Source: Alteromonadales bacterium alter-6D02 (GTDB taxonomy: Bacteria; Pseudomonadota; Gammaproteobacteria; Enterobacterales; Psychrobiaceae). Taken from it: 53,181 nt of DNA. Both the position numbers and the translations under genes were made by a program. The notes under the pieces were generated by a model. The model worked only from the letters and a program-made list of their open reading frames with translations. It did not search any database and had not been told where the DNA came from. The stretch lies in assembly GCA_002835545.1 (NCBI GenBank), contig PIZK01000010.1, positions 1 to 53,181 of the forward strand. The letters are read 5' to 3'. Positions 8,144-17,013 of this stretch are shown here, piece by piece (the first letter of the stretch is position 1; each line of letters begins with the position of its first letter).

Positions 8144-8986
8144 ATGTCTACAGCAAACGCGTTAAGAACCATTCTCATTGAGAAACTGAAAAACGATTCT
8201 CTAGTTTTACCAACACTCCCTAAGATTGCAATGAAAGTCCGTGAGGCTGTTGCAGATCCTGATTCTAGTTTAGGGGATATCTCAAGCTTATTGGCACAAG
8301 ATGCTGCCATGTCTGCTCGATTAATTCGAATTGCCAATACGGCTCATTATAGCCGTGCAGTGCGTGCTGAAAACCTGCAAGCTGCAGTGACTCGTATCGG
8401 AATGCGCCAGATAAAGAATATTGTTATGGCTCTTGCAATGGAGCAATTGTTTGTTTCTGATAACGAGTTGGTTGCCAATTATTTAGCAAAAACTTGGCAT
8501 AACTCGACTGAAGTAGCAGCTTATGCAATGGCTTTATTGTCGATTTATCAAAGAGAAAATAAACATACCTCACTTCAGGTGGATACTTTGTCTTTGGCAG
8601 CTTTATTGCACAACATAGGCACGCTGCCTATTCTAACTGAGGCTGATGGCTACCCAGAAATCTTCGCTGAACCAGAATTCTTAGAACGTGCTATCTCAGA
8701 TTTGCATACTCATATTGGTGTGGCGATTGTGAAAGACTGGAACTTCAGCGATGAAATGGTTGAGTCAGTGAAATATTACAATAAAAACGAGCATCAAACG
8801 GCTGAAGTCAGCTATTTAGACTTCGTTCGTTTAGCTGTATTGTGCCAAGCCTACGATGGCGCATTGACTAATTGTGAAGACCAACTCACGCCATTTATTG
8901 AGAAAGGCTTAATTGGTAGTATTGAAGATATTTCTAGTGACTCGTTTAACGAAGAGCTTGCTGGAAACCGTGAAGCGTTTGCATAA
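8144..8986 (+). CDS. HDOD domain signalling protein
   Basis: Single-domain HDOD proteins are catalytically dead relatives of HD phosphohydrolases that act as signalling scaffolds in Alteromonadales and Vibrionaceae. The domain covers about residues 15-215. It starts with L-P-T-L-P-K-I-A-M-K-V and includes the A-Q-D-A-A-M-S-A-R-L-I-R-I-A-N segment and a lone H-N-I-G in place of the metal-binding HD pair. The tail (about 230-280) is acidic. Translation most likely starts at the ATG at 8144 rather than the TTG two codons earlier. The gene is convergent with queF and ends at a shared hairpin. Its interaction partner cannot be told from the sequence. Confidence 0.88.
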   Translation: MSTANALRTILIEKLKNDSLVLPTLPKIAMKVREAVADPDSSLGDISSLLAQDAAMSARLIRIANTAHYSRAVRAENLQAAVTRIGMRQIKNIVMALAMEQLFVSDNELVANYLAKTWHNSTEVAAYAMALLSIYQRENKHTSLQVDTLSLAALLHNIGTLPILTEADGYPEIFAEPEFLERAISDLHTHIGVAIVKDWNFSDEMVESVKYYNKNEHQTAEVSYLDFVRLAVLCQAYDGALTNCEDQLTPFIEKGLIGSIEDISSDSFNEELAGNREAFA

Positions 8987-9007
8987 ATCAATAACATAAC
9001 CCATTGC

Positions 9008-9042
9008 AAAGGCTGATAGAGGAAACTCTATCAGCCTTTTTT
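9008..9042. terminator. Bidirectional intrinsic terminator between the HDOD gene and queF
   Basis: AAAGGCTGATAGAG (9008-9021) pairs perfectly with CTCTATCAGCCTTT (9026-9039) around a GAAA tetraloop. T-runs are present on both strands, so it can end both convergent transcripts. Confidence 0.92.
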
Positions 9043-9050
9043 GAGTGTAT

Positions 9051-9926
9051 CTATTGACGAGCTTGACGCTGATTCGATGGTGTCTCCTCGAAGTTACTGC
9101 GAAACGGATTTATATCCAAGCCTCCACGGCGGGTGTAGCGGGCGTAAACGGTTAATTTATCACAGTGACAAAAGCGCATTAAATCGGTAAAAATACGTTC
9201 AACACATTGCTCATGAAATTCATTGTGCTGTCTAAAAGAAATTAAATAACGCAATAAGGCTTCATGGTCAATTTGACGGCCATGATAACTTATTTCAACG
9301 GTCCCCCAATCAGGTTGATTGGTAATTAAGCAGTTAGATTTTAATAAATTAGAGTGAAGCGTCTCACTCACCAAAGGCTGGTTGCTATTATCACTGTGAG
9401 CAAGAAAGTCGGTCGAGAATTGATAATCATCAATAGTGATATCTAAGTCATCAATACAATGACCCGCTGCACTAATGATACGCTGCGTAGCGAATTGATG
9501 AGCTAGAATAATTTCAACTGTGACGTTACTCTCAGCACATACGGACAAGTCTTTAGTCAGTTGTGCTGTTACCTCGTCAGCATCATTGAAACGCTGCTGA
9601 TTGTAACTATTTAGATAGAGCTTAAATGATTTAGACTCGATCAAGTTGTTACTTTGACATGGTACCTTGAAGTTCGCCATGGCGACCACTGGCTTGCCCT
9701 TAGCGTTAAGCCATGAAAGCTCATATCCTGTCCAAATGTCATCACCATGAAAAGGCAAGGTCTGACCTAGGTTTAATTCGTTACGATTTAATGCTCTAGG
9801 AACAGCTTGTAACAGTTTTTCATCGAAGCTGTTATCATAGTCAGTCTGTTTACCCAAAGTAAGGGATGCGAGTTCTGGGGCATTGTCATAAGGTGACTTT
9901 GTCGTCATGGAGCTAGTTTCCGCCAT
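9051..9926 (-). CDS. queF: NADPH-dependent 7-cyano-7-deazaguanine reductase QueF (long, type II)
   Basis: QueF reduces the nitrile preQ0 to preQ1 in queuosine synthesis. The long two-half architecture of E. coli-type QueF is present. One half carries the nucleophile Cys in V-P-C-Q-S-N-N with [12 protein letters not shown] (about residues 89-109). The other half carries D-W-G-T-V-E-I and [11 protein letters not shown] (about 205-245). The length of 291 residues is close to the family norm. The start could be the ATG at 9926 or the one at 9908. It is divergent from syd across about 15-33 bases, an arrangement also found in E. coli. Confidence 0.95.
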   Translation of the reverse strand: MAETSSMTTKSPYDNAPELASLTLGKQTDYDNSFDEKLLQAVPRALNRNELNLGQTLPFHGDDIWTGYELSWLNAKGKPVVAMANFKVPCQSNNLIESKSFKLYLNSYNQQRFNDADEVTAQLTKDLSVCAESNVTVEIILAHQFATQRIISAAGHCIDDLDITIDDYQFSTDFLAHSDNSNQPLVSETLHSNLLKSNCLITNQPDWGTVEISYHGRQIDHEALLRYLISFRQHNEFHEQCVERIFTDLMRFCHCDKLTVYARYTRRGGLDINPFRSNFEETPSNQRQARQ

Positions 9927-9941
9927 ATAATTGAGATTAAG

Positions 9942-10595
9942 ATGTTAACAACTGCACAAGCATTGCAACAATTTGCCACGGATTATAGCAAAGCTGTAGC
10001 CAATGAAACGGGATATTTACCACAAGTTTGCCATGATAATGAATGGACCTCACCCTGTGAGCATGAAGGTGCTCTGGACGGAGAGAAAATTCAATGGCAG
10101 CCACAGTTAACTGAGCACGCTTCACAATATAATGGCTTTGCTAATATTGAACATGCCCTTGAATTGTCGATACACCAAGATATCAAAGATTACTATCATA
10201 GTTTATATAGTGGTTCACTGTTTGGTACGTTCGATTCACGTCAGTTCGAGCTATTACAAATATGGAATGAACAAGATATTGATCGCTTAAGTACCAATAT
10301 TATCGGTCATATTATGATGCAGCAAAAACTTAAGCAGTCGTTAACCGTATTTATTGGCTGTGTTGTTAACAGTGAAAAAATGCTATCGATTGATAATACC
10401 ACAGGGCAGGTTGTGTGTGAGATCGCTGGTAACAATGATCGAGAAGTTTTAGCCAGTTCGATTTGCGATTTTTTAAGTCGACTATCACCGTTAGCATCCC
10501 CTGAAGAGGAGCAGGTGTATCAAGCGCCTCAACCTCTTAAGGCAGGGTTAATGCCGCGGCTAAAAGAAGTGATGCGCAGTTTATTAGGCCGCTAA
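9942..10595 (+). CDS. syd: SecY-interacting protein Syd
   Basis: Syd is a peripheral inner-membrane protein that binds SecY and is thought to check SecYEG assembly. The 217-residue protein has the family features: an acidic central part with [10 protein letters not shown] at about 87-96, L-L-Q-I-W-N-E-Q-D at about 102-110, and [11 protein letters not shown]. No membrane segment is present, as expected for a concave acidic protein docking on basic SecY loops. Adjacency to queF in divergent orientation supports the call. Confidence 0.92.
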   Translation: MLTTAQALQQFATDYSKAVANETGYLPQVCHDNEWTSPCEHEGALDGEKIQWQPQLTEHASQYNGFANIEHALELSIHQDIKDYYHSLYSGSLFGTFDSRQFELLQIWNEQDIDRLSTNIIGHIMMQQKLKQSLTVFIGCVVNSEKMLSIDNTTGQVVCEIAGNNDREVLASSICDFLSRLSPLASPEEEQVYQAPQPLKAGLMPRLKEVMRSLLGR

Positions 10596-10627
10596 TGGCA
10601 GCCTAATAAACGATTAGGCATTGTCGG

Positions 10628-11401
10628 TTAGTGTTTATAATCCCAAGATAGGTTTGATACTAATCGACAGTCGTCACATTTAAAGTCAATAACTTGATGT
10701 AATGGCTCTGCTAATGCCCAATCGCCATCACAACTCGGACAGCGACGCTGTTGTTCACTGGATAAATCTGTTCCACCTACACGATATAGATATAAGTATG
10801 TCGGTATACCACTTAACTCTTCAATTCGTTCACAGAGTTTCATTCCCCGCTTAGCTAATGAACTATTGAGGTCGCAAATTTCAGGCAGTACTTCAAACTC
10901 TGCACTTAAACCATTCATTTGTAATTGATCGCAGGCCTGCCAGTCTTGTTGCCAATTAACCAATTGTTTATAACAGCCGTTGGCTAGTGGAGGTAATCGA
11001 TATAACGGAATCGGGGCGAAATGATCACCGCATCGAATTGGCGAGCACGTTTGCACATAACTGGTATAGAGCATTTGCCAACTCGCCTGATGTACAGGGT
11101 CTGTCATGTCAGAATGTATTTCTTGACCTAAAATATCTATTTTCGGTTGTAAGATTCCCGCTTTGGTTAAGTTGTTTATTGCCCTATTTACTGCTTGGTT
11201 ATTTTGAGTATGCTGTAATGACTCTTCTTCTGGGCAAAGAACTTGAGTAACAAAATAACCATCTTTCAATAGTGTTGGGAATTCTTGACCTATAATTTGT
11301 CCATTATATTTCAGTTCAGTGATCAGACCGCAAATTGCCCGTTCTACGGCAGTGATTGTCGTATCTTCAAAACATTCAAAGGTCAGCTTAGCAAGGATCA
11401 T
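10628..11401 (-). CDS. Zn-ribbon-containing protein, DUF2310 family
   Basis: The function is unknown; the family is annotated as a possible nucleic-acid-binding Zn-ribbon protein. The C-terminus carries two CxxC knuckles, C-P-S-C (about residues 225-228) and C-D-D-C (about 244-247), near W-A-L and W-D-Y segments, forming the ribbon. The N-terminal about 110 residues look like a compact alpha/beta domain (M-I-L-A-K-L-T-F-E-C). The start codon overlaps the 3' end of the upstream gene by 14 bases, so the two are probably co-translated. It is convergent with syd. Confidence 0.85.
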   Translation of the reverse strand: MILAKLTFECFEDTTITAVERAICGLITELKYNGQIIGQEFPTLLKDGYFVTQVLCPEEESLQHTQNNQAVNRAINNLTKAGILQPKIDILGQEIHSDMTDPVHQASWQMLYTSYVQTCSPIRCGDHFAPIPLYRLPPLANGCYKQLVNWQQDWQACDQLQMNGLSAEFEVLPEICDLNSSLAKRGMKLCERIEELSGIPTYLYLYRVGGTDLSSEQQRRCPSCDGDWALAEPLHQVIDFKCDDCRLVSNLSWDYKH

Positions 11402-11723
11402 TAGGGCAACGCTCTTTTATTAATTGTTTTAGTTCATTTGTTTCTTTACGCAATGACACAACTTCAGCCGTTAAGTCTGCAAGTTGTTGCAATATTTTTT
11501 GACTGTCACTTAATGGTTCCACCTTTTCTGTTGATGGTGCTCTGTGTTGAGCATCATCAATGTCAGCGATTTGTTCTGCTGATAGGCTTTCAAAATATTG
11601 TAAGCTTTTGACTAAAACAGGGATGGGGACAGGGCGTGATAATTTAGCACGAACCAATGCAACAGAAGGCTTTTTTCCTTGTTGAGTCAGCTGCTTTGCA
11701 ATCGCTAGGATATGTTTTTCCAT
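11388..11723 (-). CDS. Small protein with helix-turn-helix-like N-terminus and coiled coil
   Basis: I do not recognise a named family. Residues 1-45 (I-A-K-Q-L-T-Q-Q-G-K-K-P-S-V-A-L-V-R-A-K-L style) look like a small winged-helix of the kind found at the N-terminus of KfrA-like proteins. Residues 70-105 are a heptad-rich coiled coil (L-x-x-L-T-A-E-V-V-S-L-R-K-E). It lies upstream of the Zn-ribbon gene with a 14-base overlap, so the two are probably one operon and possibly act together. DNA binding is inference from the N-terminal pattern only. Confidence 0.65.
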   Translation of the reverse strand: MEKHILAIAKQLTQQGKKPSVALVRAKLSRPVPIPVLVKSLQYFESLSAEQIADIDDAQHRAPSTEKVEPLSDSQKILQQLADLTAEVVSLRKETNELKQLIKERCPNDPC

Positions 11724-11992
11724 TTGCTTAGTCCTATTTTTTCATTCAAAGTGTTATTTTAGCATTTTTATAATGAATATTTAGCTAAAAAATGTCACAA
11801 ATCTGACATTGAATGGCGGTGAAGAAAAAATTAATTATTCAATCTAATATGCAATTGATGTAAATTATTGTTTACGATGATTGTTGGGTTTTTAATTTCC
11901 TTTAATATCAGCTTTTTATCCTACTATTTTGCTATTTAATCGACCGTTTAAAACTTTCGTACACTCTGGTTTTTCTGTTGTTATTTTAACCG
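11724..11992. other. AT-rich non-coding region upstream of the ilvIH leader
   Basis: No coding frame is supported. The region presumably carries the ilvIH promoter and any Lrp-type binding sites, but I cannot point to a specific -35/-10 pair with confidence. Confidence 0.4.
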
Positions 11993-12070
11993 ATGTTAAA
12001 ACTATACTTTTTTATGCTTTTGCTACGACTAAAGTGTATAACACTTAAAAAAGCCCTTTATTTTTCCTAA
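11993..12070 (+). CDS. Candidate Leu-rich leader peptide of ilvIH
   Basis: This is a 25-codon frame from the ATG at 11993 to TAA at 12068-12070, with an internal ATG at 12014. Eight of its 25 residues are Leu; four of five codons at 12017-12031 are Leu (CTT, TTG, CTA, then CGA, then CTA), and one Ile ATA follows. Branched-chain biosynthetic leaders have this composition. No good Shine-Dalgarno precedes either ATG, which is the main weakness. It lies 138 bases upstream of the ilvI start. Confidence 0.4.
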   Translation: MLKLYFFMLLLRLKCITLKKALYFS

Positions 12071-12162
12071 ATATCACTAAAAGCCCTTGCTAGGGCCCAA
12101 TCATAATGGTTAATATCAAGTTTCAGCTGTTTAAAAAATGTAAATGGCATGCGGGCCTTTTT
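12053..12162 (+). promoter_or_regulatory. ilvI leader: Candidate attenuator in front of ilvI
   Basis: Several mutually complementary segments are present. GCCCT occurs at 12053-12057 and again at 12083-12087, and AGGGC at 12092-12096 can pair with either; the second forms a TGCT tetraloop. GGCCC at 12094-12098 can also pair with GGGCC at 12153-12157, which is followed by five T residues. These alternatives are what a translation-coupled attenuator needs, but the terminator-type stem is weak and the structure is unproven. Confidence 0.35.
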
Positions 12163-12207
12163 AACATTGGCAATTACTTTTATTTTTACGTTATTTTGGA
12201 GTTCACC

Positions 12208-13926
12208 ATGGAGATGATATCAGGAGCCGAAATGGTTATCCGCTCCTTACAGGACCAAGGCGTTGAGCGCATATACGGTTATCCGGGCGGTTCTGTTTTA
12301 GATTTATATGATGCACTGTTTCAGCAGTCAAGTGTTGAGCATATTCTCGTCCGTCATGAGCAAGCCGCTGTCCATATGGCTGATGGTTACGCTCGTGCCA
12401 CTGGTGATGTCGGTACTGTACTGGTCACATCAGGTCCAGGAGCCACCAACTGTATTACGGGTATTGCAACGGCATATATGGATTCAATTCCAATGGTTGT
12501 TTTGTCAGGGCAAGTGCCAACGACCATGATTGGTGAGGATGCTTTCCAAGAAACAGATATGGTGGGTGTTTCTCGTCCTATTGTAAAACACAGTTTCTTA
12601 TGTAAGCGTGCAGAAGACATTCCTGAGACAATTAAAAAAGCTTACTATATTGCCTCGACAGGTCGACCGGGCCCTGTGGTCGTTGATTTACCAAAAGATA
12701 TTATTAATCCGCAATTGCGTTTCCCGTACAGTTACCCAGAGTCGGTTTCTTTACGCTCGTATAACCCAACTGCGCGTGGCCATAAGCGTCAAACGCGTAA
12801 AGCGTTGAAGGTCTTATTAGAAGCAAAGCGTCCGGTAATCTATGCTGGTGGCGGTGCAATTTGGGAAAATACACCAGAGCTTCTGAAAGAGTTTGCTGAA
12901 ATTGTCGGATGTCCAGTAACAAATACGTTAATGGGGTTAGGTGTCTACCCAGCCACTGATAAGCAGTTTGTCGGTATGCTTGGCATGCATGGTACGCTTG
13001 AAGCGAATAAAACTATGCATCACAGTGATGTCATTTTTGCTATTGGTGTACGTTTTGATGATCGTACAACCAATAACCTTGAAAAGTACTGTCCAGATGC
13101 GACAGTCATTCATATTGATATCGACCCAACATCGATTTCAAAAACAGTTCATGCTGATATTCCGATTGTTGGCTACGCTCACAATGTACTGCAAGACATG
13201 CTTGACATGATTAAGCATGATGAACTGAGTAGCGACAGCCAAGCGATGGCTGCTTGGTGGGATCAAATTGAACAGTGGCGTTCGGTTAAGTGTTTAAGCT
13301 ACGAGACGAACCCTGACTCTTTAAAACCACAGCAAGTGGTTGAGGCGATGTATAAGGCAACCAACGGCGATGCTTATGTGTGTTCAGATGTTGGTCAACA
13401 TCAGATGTTTGCTGCATTGTATTACCCGTTTGATAAGCCACGCCGCTGGATAAACTCTGGTGGTCTTGGCACCATGGGCTTTGGCTTACCTGCTGCGATG
13501 GGTGTACAAATGGCGTTTCCTGATAGCACTGTTGTGTGTATTTCGGGTGACGGTAGTATTCAAATGAACATTCAAGAGCTATCTACTTGTTTGCAATACG
13601 ACTTGCCAATTAAAGTTATTATTTTAAATAATCGTTCATTAGGGATGGTTAAACAATGGCAAGATATGATTTACAAAGGCCGTCATTCTCATTCGTATTG
13701 GGATTCGGTACCTGACTTTGTCAAATTAGCAGAGGCCTTTGGTCATGTTGGCATTAAAGTAGACCGCCCTGATGAGTTAGACGATGCCTTTGCACGTTGC
13801 TTTGCACAGAAAGACCGTCTAGTGGTCATGGATATTGCCGTTGATGAGCAAGAGCACGTGTACCCGATGCTAATCAAATATGGTGCGATGAATGAAATGT
13901 ATTTAAGTAAAACGGAGCGTAGCTAA
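12208..13926 (+). CDS. ilvI: Acetolactate synthase large (catalytic) subunit, biosynthetic type
   Basis: This ThDP- and FAD-dependent enzyme makes 2-acetolactate or 2-aceto-2-hydroxybutyrate, the first common step of Val/Leu/Ile synthesis. Three domains are visible: the N-terminal PYR domain with the catalytic Glu in [15 protein letters not shown], a central FAD-binding domain, and the C-terminal PP domain with the ThDP/Mg motif G-D-G-S-I-Q-M-N through I-I-L-N-N. The frame is open back to 12106, but the family N-terminus (M-E-M-I-S-G-A-E-M) and a GGAG six bases upstream place the start at 12208, giving 572 residues. The stop overlaps the ilvH start by one base. Confidence 0.95.
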   Translation: MEMISGAEMVIRSLQDQGVERIYGYPGGSVLDLYDALFQQSSVEHILVRHEQAAVHMADGYARATGDVGTVLVTSGPGATNCITGIATAYMDSIPMVVLSGQVPTTMIGEDAFQETDMVGVSRPIVKHSFLCKRAEDIPETIKKAYYIASTGRPGPVVVDLPKDIINPQLRFPYSYPESVSLRSYNPTARGHKRQTRKALKVLLEAKRPVIYAGGGAIWENTPELLKEFAEIVGCPVTNTLMGLGVYPATDKQFVGMLGMHGTLEANKTMHHSDVIFAIGVRFDDRTTNNLEKYCPDATVIHIDIDPTSISKTVHADIPIVGYAHNVLQDMLDMIKHDELSSDSQAMAAWWDQIEQWRSVKCLSYETNPDSLKPQQVVEAMYKATNGDAYVCSDVGQHQMFAALYYPFDKPRRWINSGGLGTMGFGLPAAMGVQMAFPDSTVVCISGDGSIQMNIQELSTCLQYDLPIKVIILNNRSLGMVKQWQDMIYKGRHSHSYWDSVPDFVKLAEAFGHVGIKVDRPDELDDAFARCFAQKDRLVVMDIAVDEQEHVYPMLIKYGAMNEMYLSKTERS

Positions 13927-14423
13927 TGTCAAAAACAGTCATTTCACTTTTACTTGAAAATGAAGCTGGTGCTACGTCACGTATTGTGGGCTTATTTGCA
14001 CAGCGGGGCTATAATATTGAGTCGCTGACTGTATCTGTGACTCACGATCCATCGCTGTCACGAATGACTATTGTCACTAACGGTGATAACCGTGTGATTG
14101 AACAAATCATGAAGCAACTTAACAAATTGATCGATGTGCTAAAGATATCTGACTTAACGGATGGTGAGCATATAGAACAAGAGATGTCATTAGTTAAGGT
14201 TGCGTGTGTTGGTAACAAGCGCGATGAAGTATGCCGCCTAGTTGATATCTTTAATGGTAAAATTATTGATGCAACACCGCGTATTTATACGGTTCGTATC
14301 GTTGGAGATAGCTTTAAGCTTGATGCCTTTGTGAAGCAAATTGAACAAACCAGTGAAATCATTGAAGTCGTTCGTTCTGGTACGCTTGGCATTGCTCGTG
14401 GTGAGCGTTCTTTACGTCCTTAA
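13926..14423 (+). CDS. ilvH: Acetolactate synthase small (regulatory) subunit
   Basis: This subunit confers full activity and valine feedback inhibition on the large subunit. The N-terminal ACT domain (about residues 1-80) reads S-L-L-L-E-N-E-A-G-A-T-S-R-I-V-G-L-F, followed by R-G-Y-N-I-E-S-L-T-V. The C-terminal ACT-like domain (about 85-160) includes L-V-K-V-A and G-I-A-R-G-E-R. The length of 165 residues is typical. It is translationally coupled to ilvI (TAATG overlap), and a strong terminator follows. Confidence 0.95.
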   Translation: MSKTVISLLLENEAGATSRIVGLFAQRGYNIESLTVSVTHDPSLSRMTIVTNGDNRVIEQIMKQLNKLIDVLKISDLTDGEHIEQEMSLVKVACVGNKRDEVCRLVDIFNGKIIDATPRIYTVRIVGDSFKLDAFVKQIEQTSEIIEVVRSGTLGIARGERSLRP

Positions 14424-14444
14424 ATGTCACGATTGGTCATAAAC

Positions 14445-14479
14445 AAAAAGCTCTGCTAACTCGTTGGCAGGGCTTTTTT
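14445..14479 (+). terminator. Intrinsic terminator of ilvIH
   Basis: AAAAAGCTCTGCTAAC (14445-14460) pairs with GTTGGCAGGGCTTTTT (14463-14478) over 16 bp with two G-U wobbles, ending in six T residues. Confidence 0.9.
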
Positions 14480-14742
14480 AATGTTCTCTCCATGCAATTG
14501 ATAGATGCTAAAGAGCCAGCGAGTAGCCAATCGATCACCTTGTTTAAGCCGATTACTCTTAGCTACCATAACATCGCTTACGTAATGTTTTGGCTGTTAG
14601 GCGAGTTGACGTAAATGCCTATGGAAACACTGTGACGGCAGCTCAATCTCTATTTATGATATCGTTATCAACGAGATGACTTAACGAGATAGAATTGAAT
14701 GACAATTACAGGTTTACCAGACAGTAATTCAGCGAATAAATA
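14480..14742. other. Non-coding gap between convergent ilvH and pitA
   Basis: No coding frame or recognisable element was seen in these roughly 260 bases between the two terminators. Confidence 0.5.
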
Positions 14743-14774
14743 AAAGCCCCGCTAACAGATGTTAGCAGGGCTTT
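14743..14774 (-). terminator. Intrinsic terminator of the DUF47-pitA operon
   Basis: AAAGCCCcGCTAAC (14743-14756) pairs with GTTAGCaGGGCTTT (14761-14774), with one C/A mismatch. On the minus strand the stem runs into TTTTATTTATT. Its core resembles the ilvH terminator. Confidence 0.85.
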
Positions 14775-14806
14775 AAGTCTTCGTTGTTTAAAGGCGCTTA
14801 GCTTGA

Positions 14807-16075
14807 TTAGCTAGCGAAAATACCTTTTAACATATAGAAGATACCAATCGATAAGATTGCACCCGCTGGTAAAGTTACGACCCACGAGATAACAATGTTA
14901 CGGATAACCCCCATGTTCAACGCTGCAATACCACGTGCCATACCAACACCTAATACCGCACCAACAAGGGTTTGTGTAGTTGAAATAGGTAAACCCGTAG
15001 AAGAGGCTAGTACAACCGTTGTAGCGGCTGCTAGCTCGGCTGCGAAACCACGACTAGGCGTTAAATGCGTGATGCCCTGACCAATGGTTGCCATTACGCG
15101 GCGGCCAAAAATAGCAAGACCTGCAACAATACCAATACCACCTAGAGGTAGGATCCACCAGACAAGTGGCGACTTAGCAACAATTTCACCACCGTTATTT
15201 ACGATAGATACAACCGCTGCTAGAGGACCAATAGCGTTAGCTACGTCATTAGAACCGTGGGCAAATGCCATACAACAGGCCGTTACAACCATTAAGATAG
15301 CAAATACTTTCTCAACACTGGCGTAATGCATCTTTTTATCTGCCGCAGGGTCGATTTTTAAGCGTTTAATGGCAATCACACCCAAGGCAGCAACTAGTAC
15401 AGCAATTAAGCCTGATAGTAGAAATGCTTCTTGAGTCGAAAAGTGAATACCAATGTGCTTTAAACCTTTCTTGATAGTTACCAGCGATAGAATAAAGCCA
15501 GATAAAGCCATGTATACAGGCACATAACGCTTCGCATTAGCAAGTGGGTCGTCAGTGTTGAAGATGAACTTCTGGGCACTCATAAATATGACGTAGGCAA
15601 AGACACCTGATATCAACGGAGTGATGACCCAGCTACCAACAATCCCGCCAACTTTTGACCACGTTACTGCGTCAGTTCCTACACCAACAGCGGCAAAACC
15701 GACGATTGCGCCAACGATTGAGTGAGTTGTCGATACAGGCCACCCCAAATAAGAAGCGACTAATAACCAAATGCCCGCGGCTAAAAGTGAGGCGATCATA
15801 CCGAAAACGAGTAGTTCAGGCACATCAACAAAGTACGCAGAGTCAATGATGCCTTTACGAATGGTTGATGTTACTTCACCACCGGCCAGGTAGGCACCAG
15901 CGAATTCAAAGATCATCGCGATAATAATCGCTTGTTTGATCGTTAATGCTTTTGAGCCAACTGATGTTCCCATTGCGTTAGCAACATCATTTGCACCGAT
16001 GCCCCACGCCATGAAAAATCCGAATAAGCCAGCAAGTAGCACTAGCTCAAAGCTATAATTTACAATGATATCCAT
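14807..16075 (-). CDS. pitA: Low-affinity inorganic phosphate transporter, PiT family
   Basis: PiT proteins carry metal-phosphate symport across the inner membrane. Both inverted PD001131-type signatures are intact: G-A-N-D-V-A-N-A-M-G-T-S-V-G near residue 28 and G-S-N-D-V-A-N-A-I-G-P-L near 275. Each is paired with a P-V-S-T-T-H-S-I-V-G or P-I-S-T-T-Q-T-L-V-G re-entrant segment. About ten hydrophobic segments are present over 422 residues, shorter than E. coli PitA and like the PitA/DUF47 systems of Shewanella and Vibrio. It lies 21 bases downstream of its DUF47 partner in one operon, with its own terminator. No Pho box was identified. Confidence 0.93.
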   Translation of the reverse strand: MDIIVNYSFELVLLAGLFGFFMAWGIGANDVANAMGTSVGSKALTIKQAIIIAMIFEFAGAYLAGGEVTSTIRKGIIDSAYFVDVPELLVFGMIASLLAAGIWLLVASYLGWPVSTTHSIVGAIVGFAAVGVGTDAVTWSKVGGIVGSWVITPLISGVFAYVIFMSAQKFIFNTDDPLANAKRYVPVYMALSGFILSLVTIKKGLKHIGIHFSTQEAFLLSGLIAVLVAALGVIAIKRLKIDPAADKKMHYASVEKVFAILMVVTACCMAFAHGSNDVANAIGPLAAVVSIVNNGGEIVAKSPLVWWILPLGGIGIVAGLAIFGRRVMATIGQGITHLTPSRGFAAELAAATTVVLASSTGLPISTTQTLVGAVLGVGMARGIAALNMGVIRNIVISWVVTLPAGAILSIGIFYMLKGIFAS

Positions 16076-16096
16076 TGAAAAAACCTTTTAAAACAA

Positions 16097-16777
16097 TTAT
16101 GAACGAGCTAGCATTAGCTCTAGTCTGTCACCAACGCGTTCAGCAAGATCAGCTAAATCGCCTACCCACTCAATTACGTTGTATAAGAAAATCACGTCCA
16201 CAGGGTTCAATTCTTGCTCAATCTCGTGCAATGAATGACGTAAAGTGATTTGCATCATGTCGGTACTATCTTCAACAGTGTCTAGCTCAGAGATTAATTT
16301 ATCAATGATTTGTAGCTCAACGCCTTGAAAACCGGTTTCTAATAATTCATCTAATTCAGCAATCGCTTTTGCAGCAAAACCAGAGGCTTCGATACAACGC
16401 TGTAGGTACTCCATAAATTCTTGTTGGATTTGTTCTGGAATAACCAGCTTGCGACCAAGGATGCGTCCTGAAATGTCTTTTGCTGTATTAGCAATTTTAT
16501 CTTGTTGGGTAATTAGCCCTAACATATCAGTACGATCAACCGGCATAAATAAACCTTTCGGTAAATTTGTCCGTACTTCACGCTTTAACTTATCGGCAGA
16601 TTTCTCTAACTGAGATAACTCTGCTCGTACGTTGGCTGCTTTATTCCAATCTTGGGCATAGACTGCCTTAAAGAAAGGGACTAAATGCTCGGCACACTGA
16701 TGTACTTTACAGATGTGCTCTTGAAGAGGCTTTATTGGTGACTTTGCAAATACACCAAGTATCGAATTCATCGACAT
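16097..16777 (-). CDS. DUF47 (PhoU-like, TIGR00153) phosphate transport accessory protein
   Basis: This is an all-helical PhoU-related protein encoded with PiT transporters and thought to control or assist phosphate uptake. The 226-residue protein has the family's conserved acidic clusters, E-K-S-A-D-K-L-K-R-E-V and E-D-S-T-D-M-M-Q, and the C-terminal W-V-G-D-L-A-D-L-A-E-R-V-G-D-R repeat-like helix that binds metal in PhoU relatives. M-P-V-D-R-T-D at about 77-83 is standard. It is the first gene of the operon with pitA. E-x-x-D metal-ligand patterns are intact. Confidence 0.92.
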   Translation of the reverse strand: MSMNSILGVFAKSPIKPLQEHICKVHQCAEHLVPFFKAVYAQDWNKAANVRAELSQLEKSADKLKREVRTNLPKGLFMPVDRTDMLGLITQQDKIANTAKDISGRILGRKLVIPEQIQQEFMEYLQRCIEASGFAAKAIAELDELLETGFQGVELQIIDKLISELDTVEDSTDMMQITLRHSLHEIEQELNPVDVIFLYNVIEWVGDLADLAERVGDRLELMLARS

Positions 16778-17013
16778 AGTTTGACCTTTTGATTATGTTC
16801 GCTTTATAGCAACAATTGAAAAATCGAGCGCATAGTAACTTAACTCGTTTCACATTAAAACATTTGAGTTGATTATAATGACTTAAACTTTCTATTAAAT
16901 CGATATAGACTGTGCCTCAAACAACGAGTAATTTAGTTATTATAAGTTAACCGAAGCAATTGTATTAAAGTTTTGTGACTTTTTTATGACAAAGAATAAT
17001 ATTTGGGTAAATC

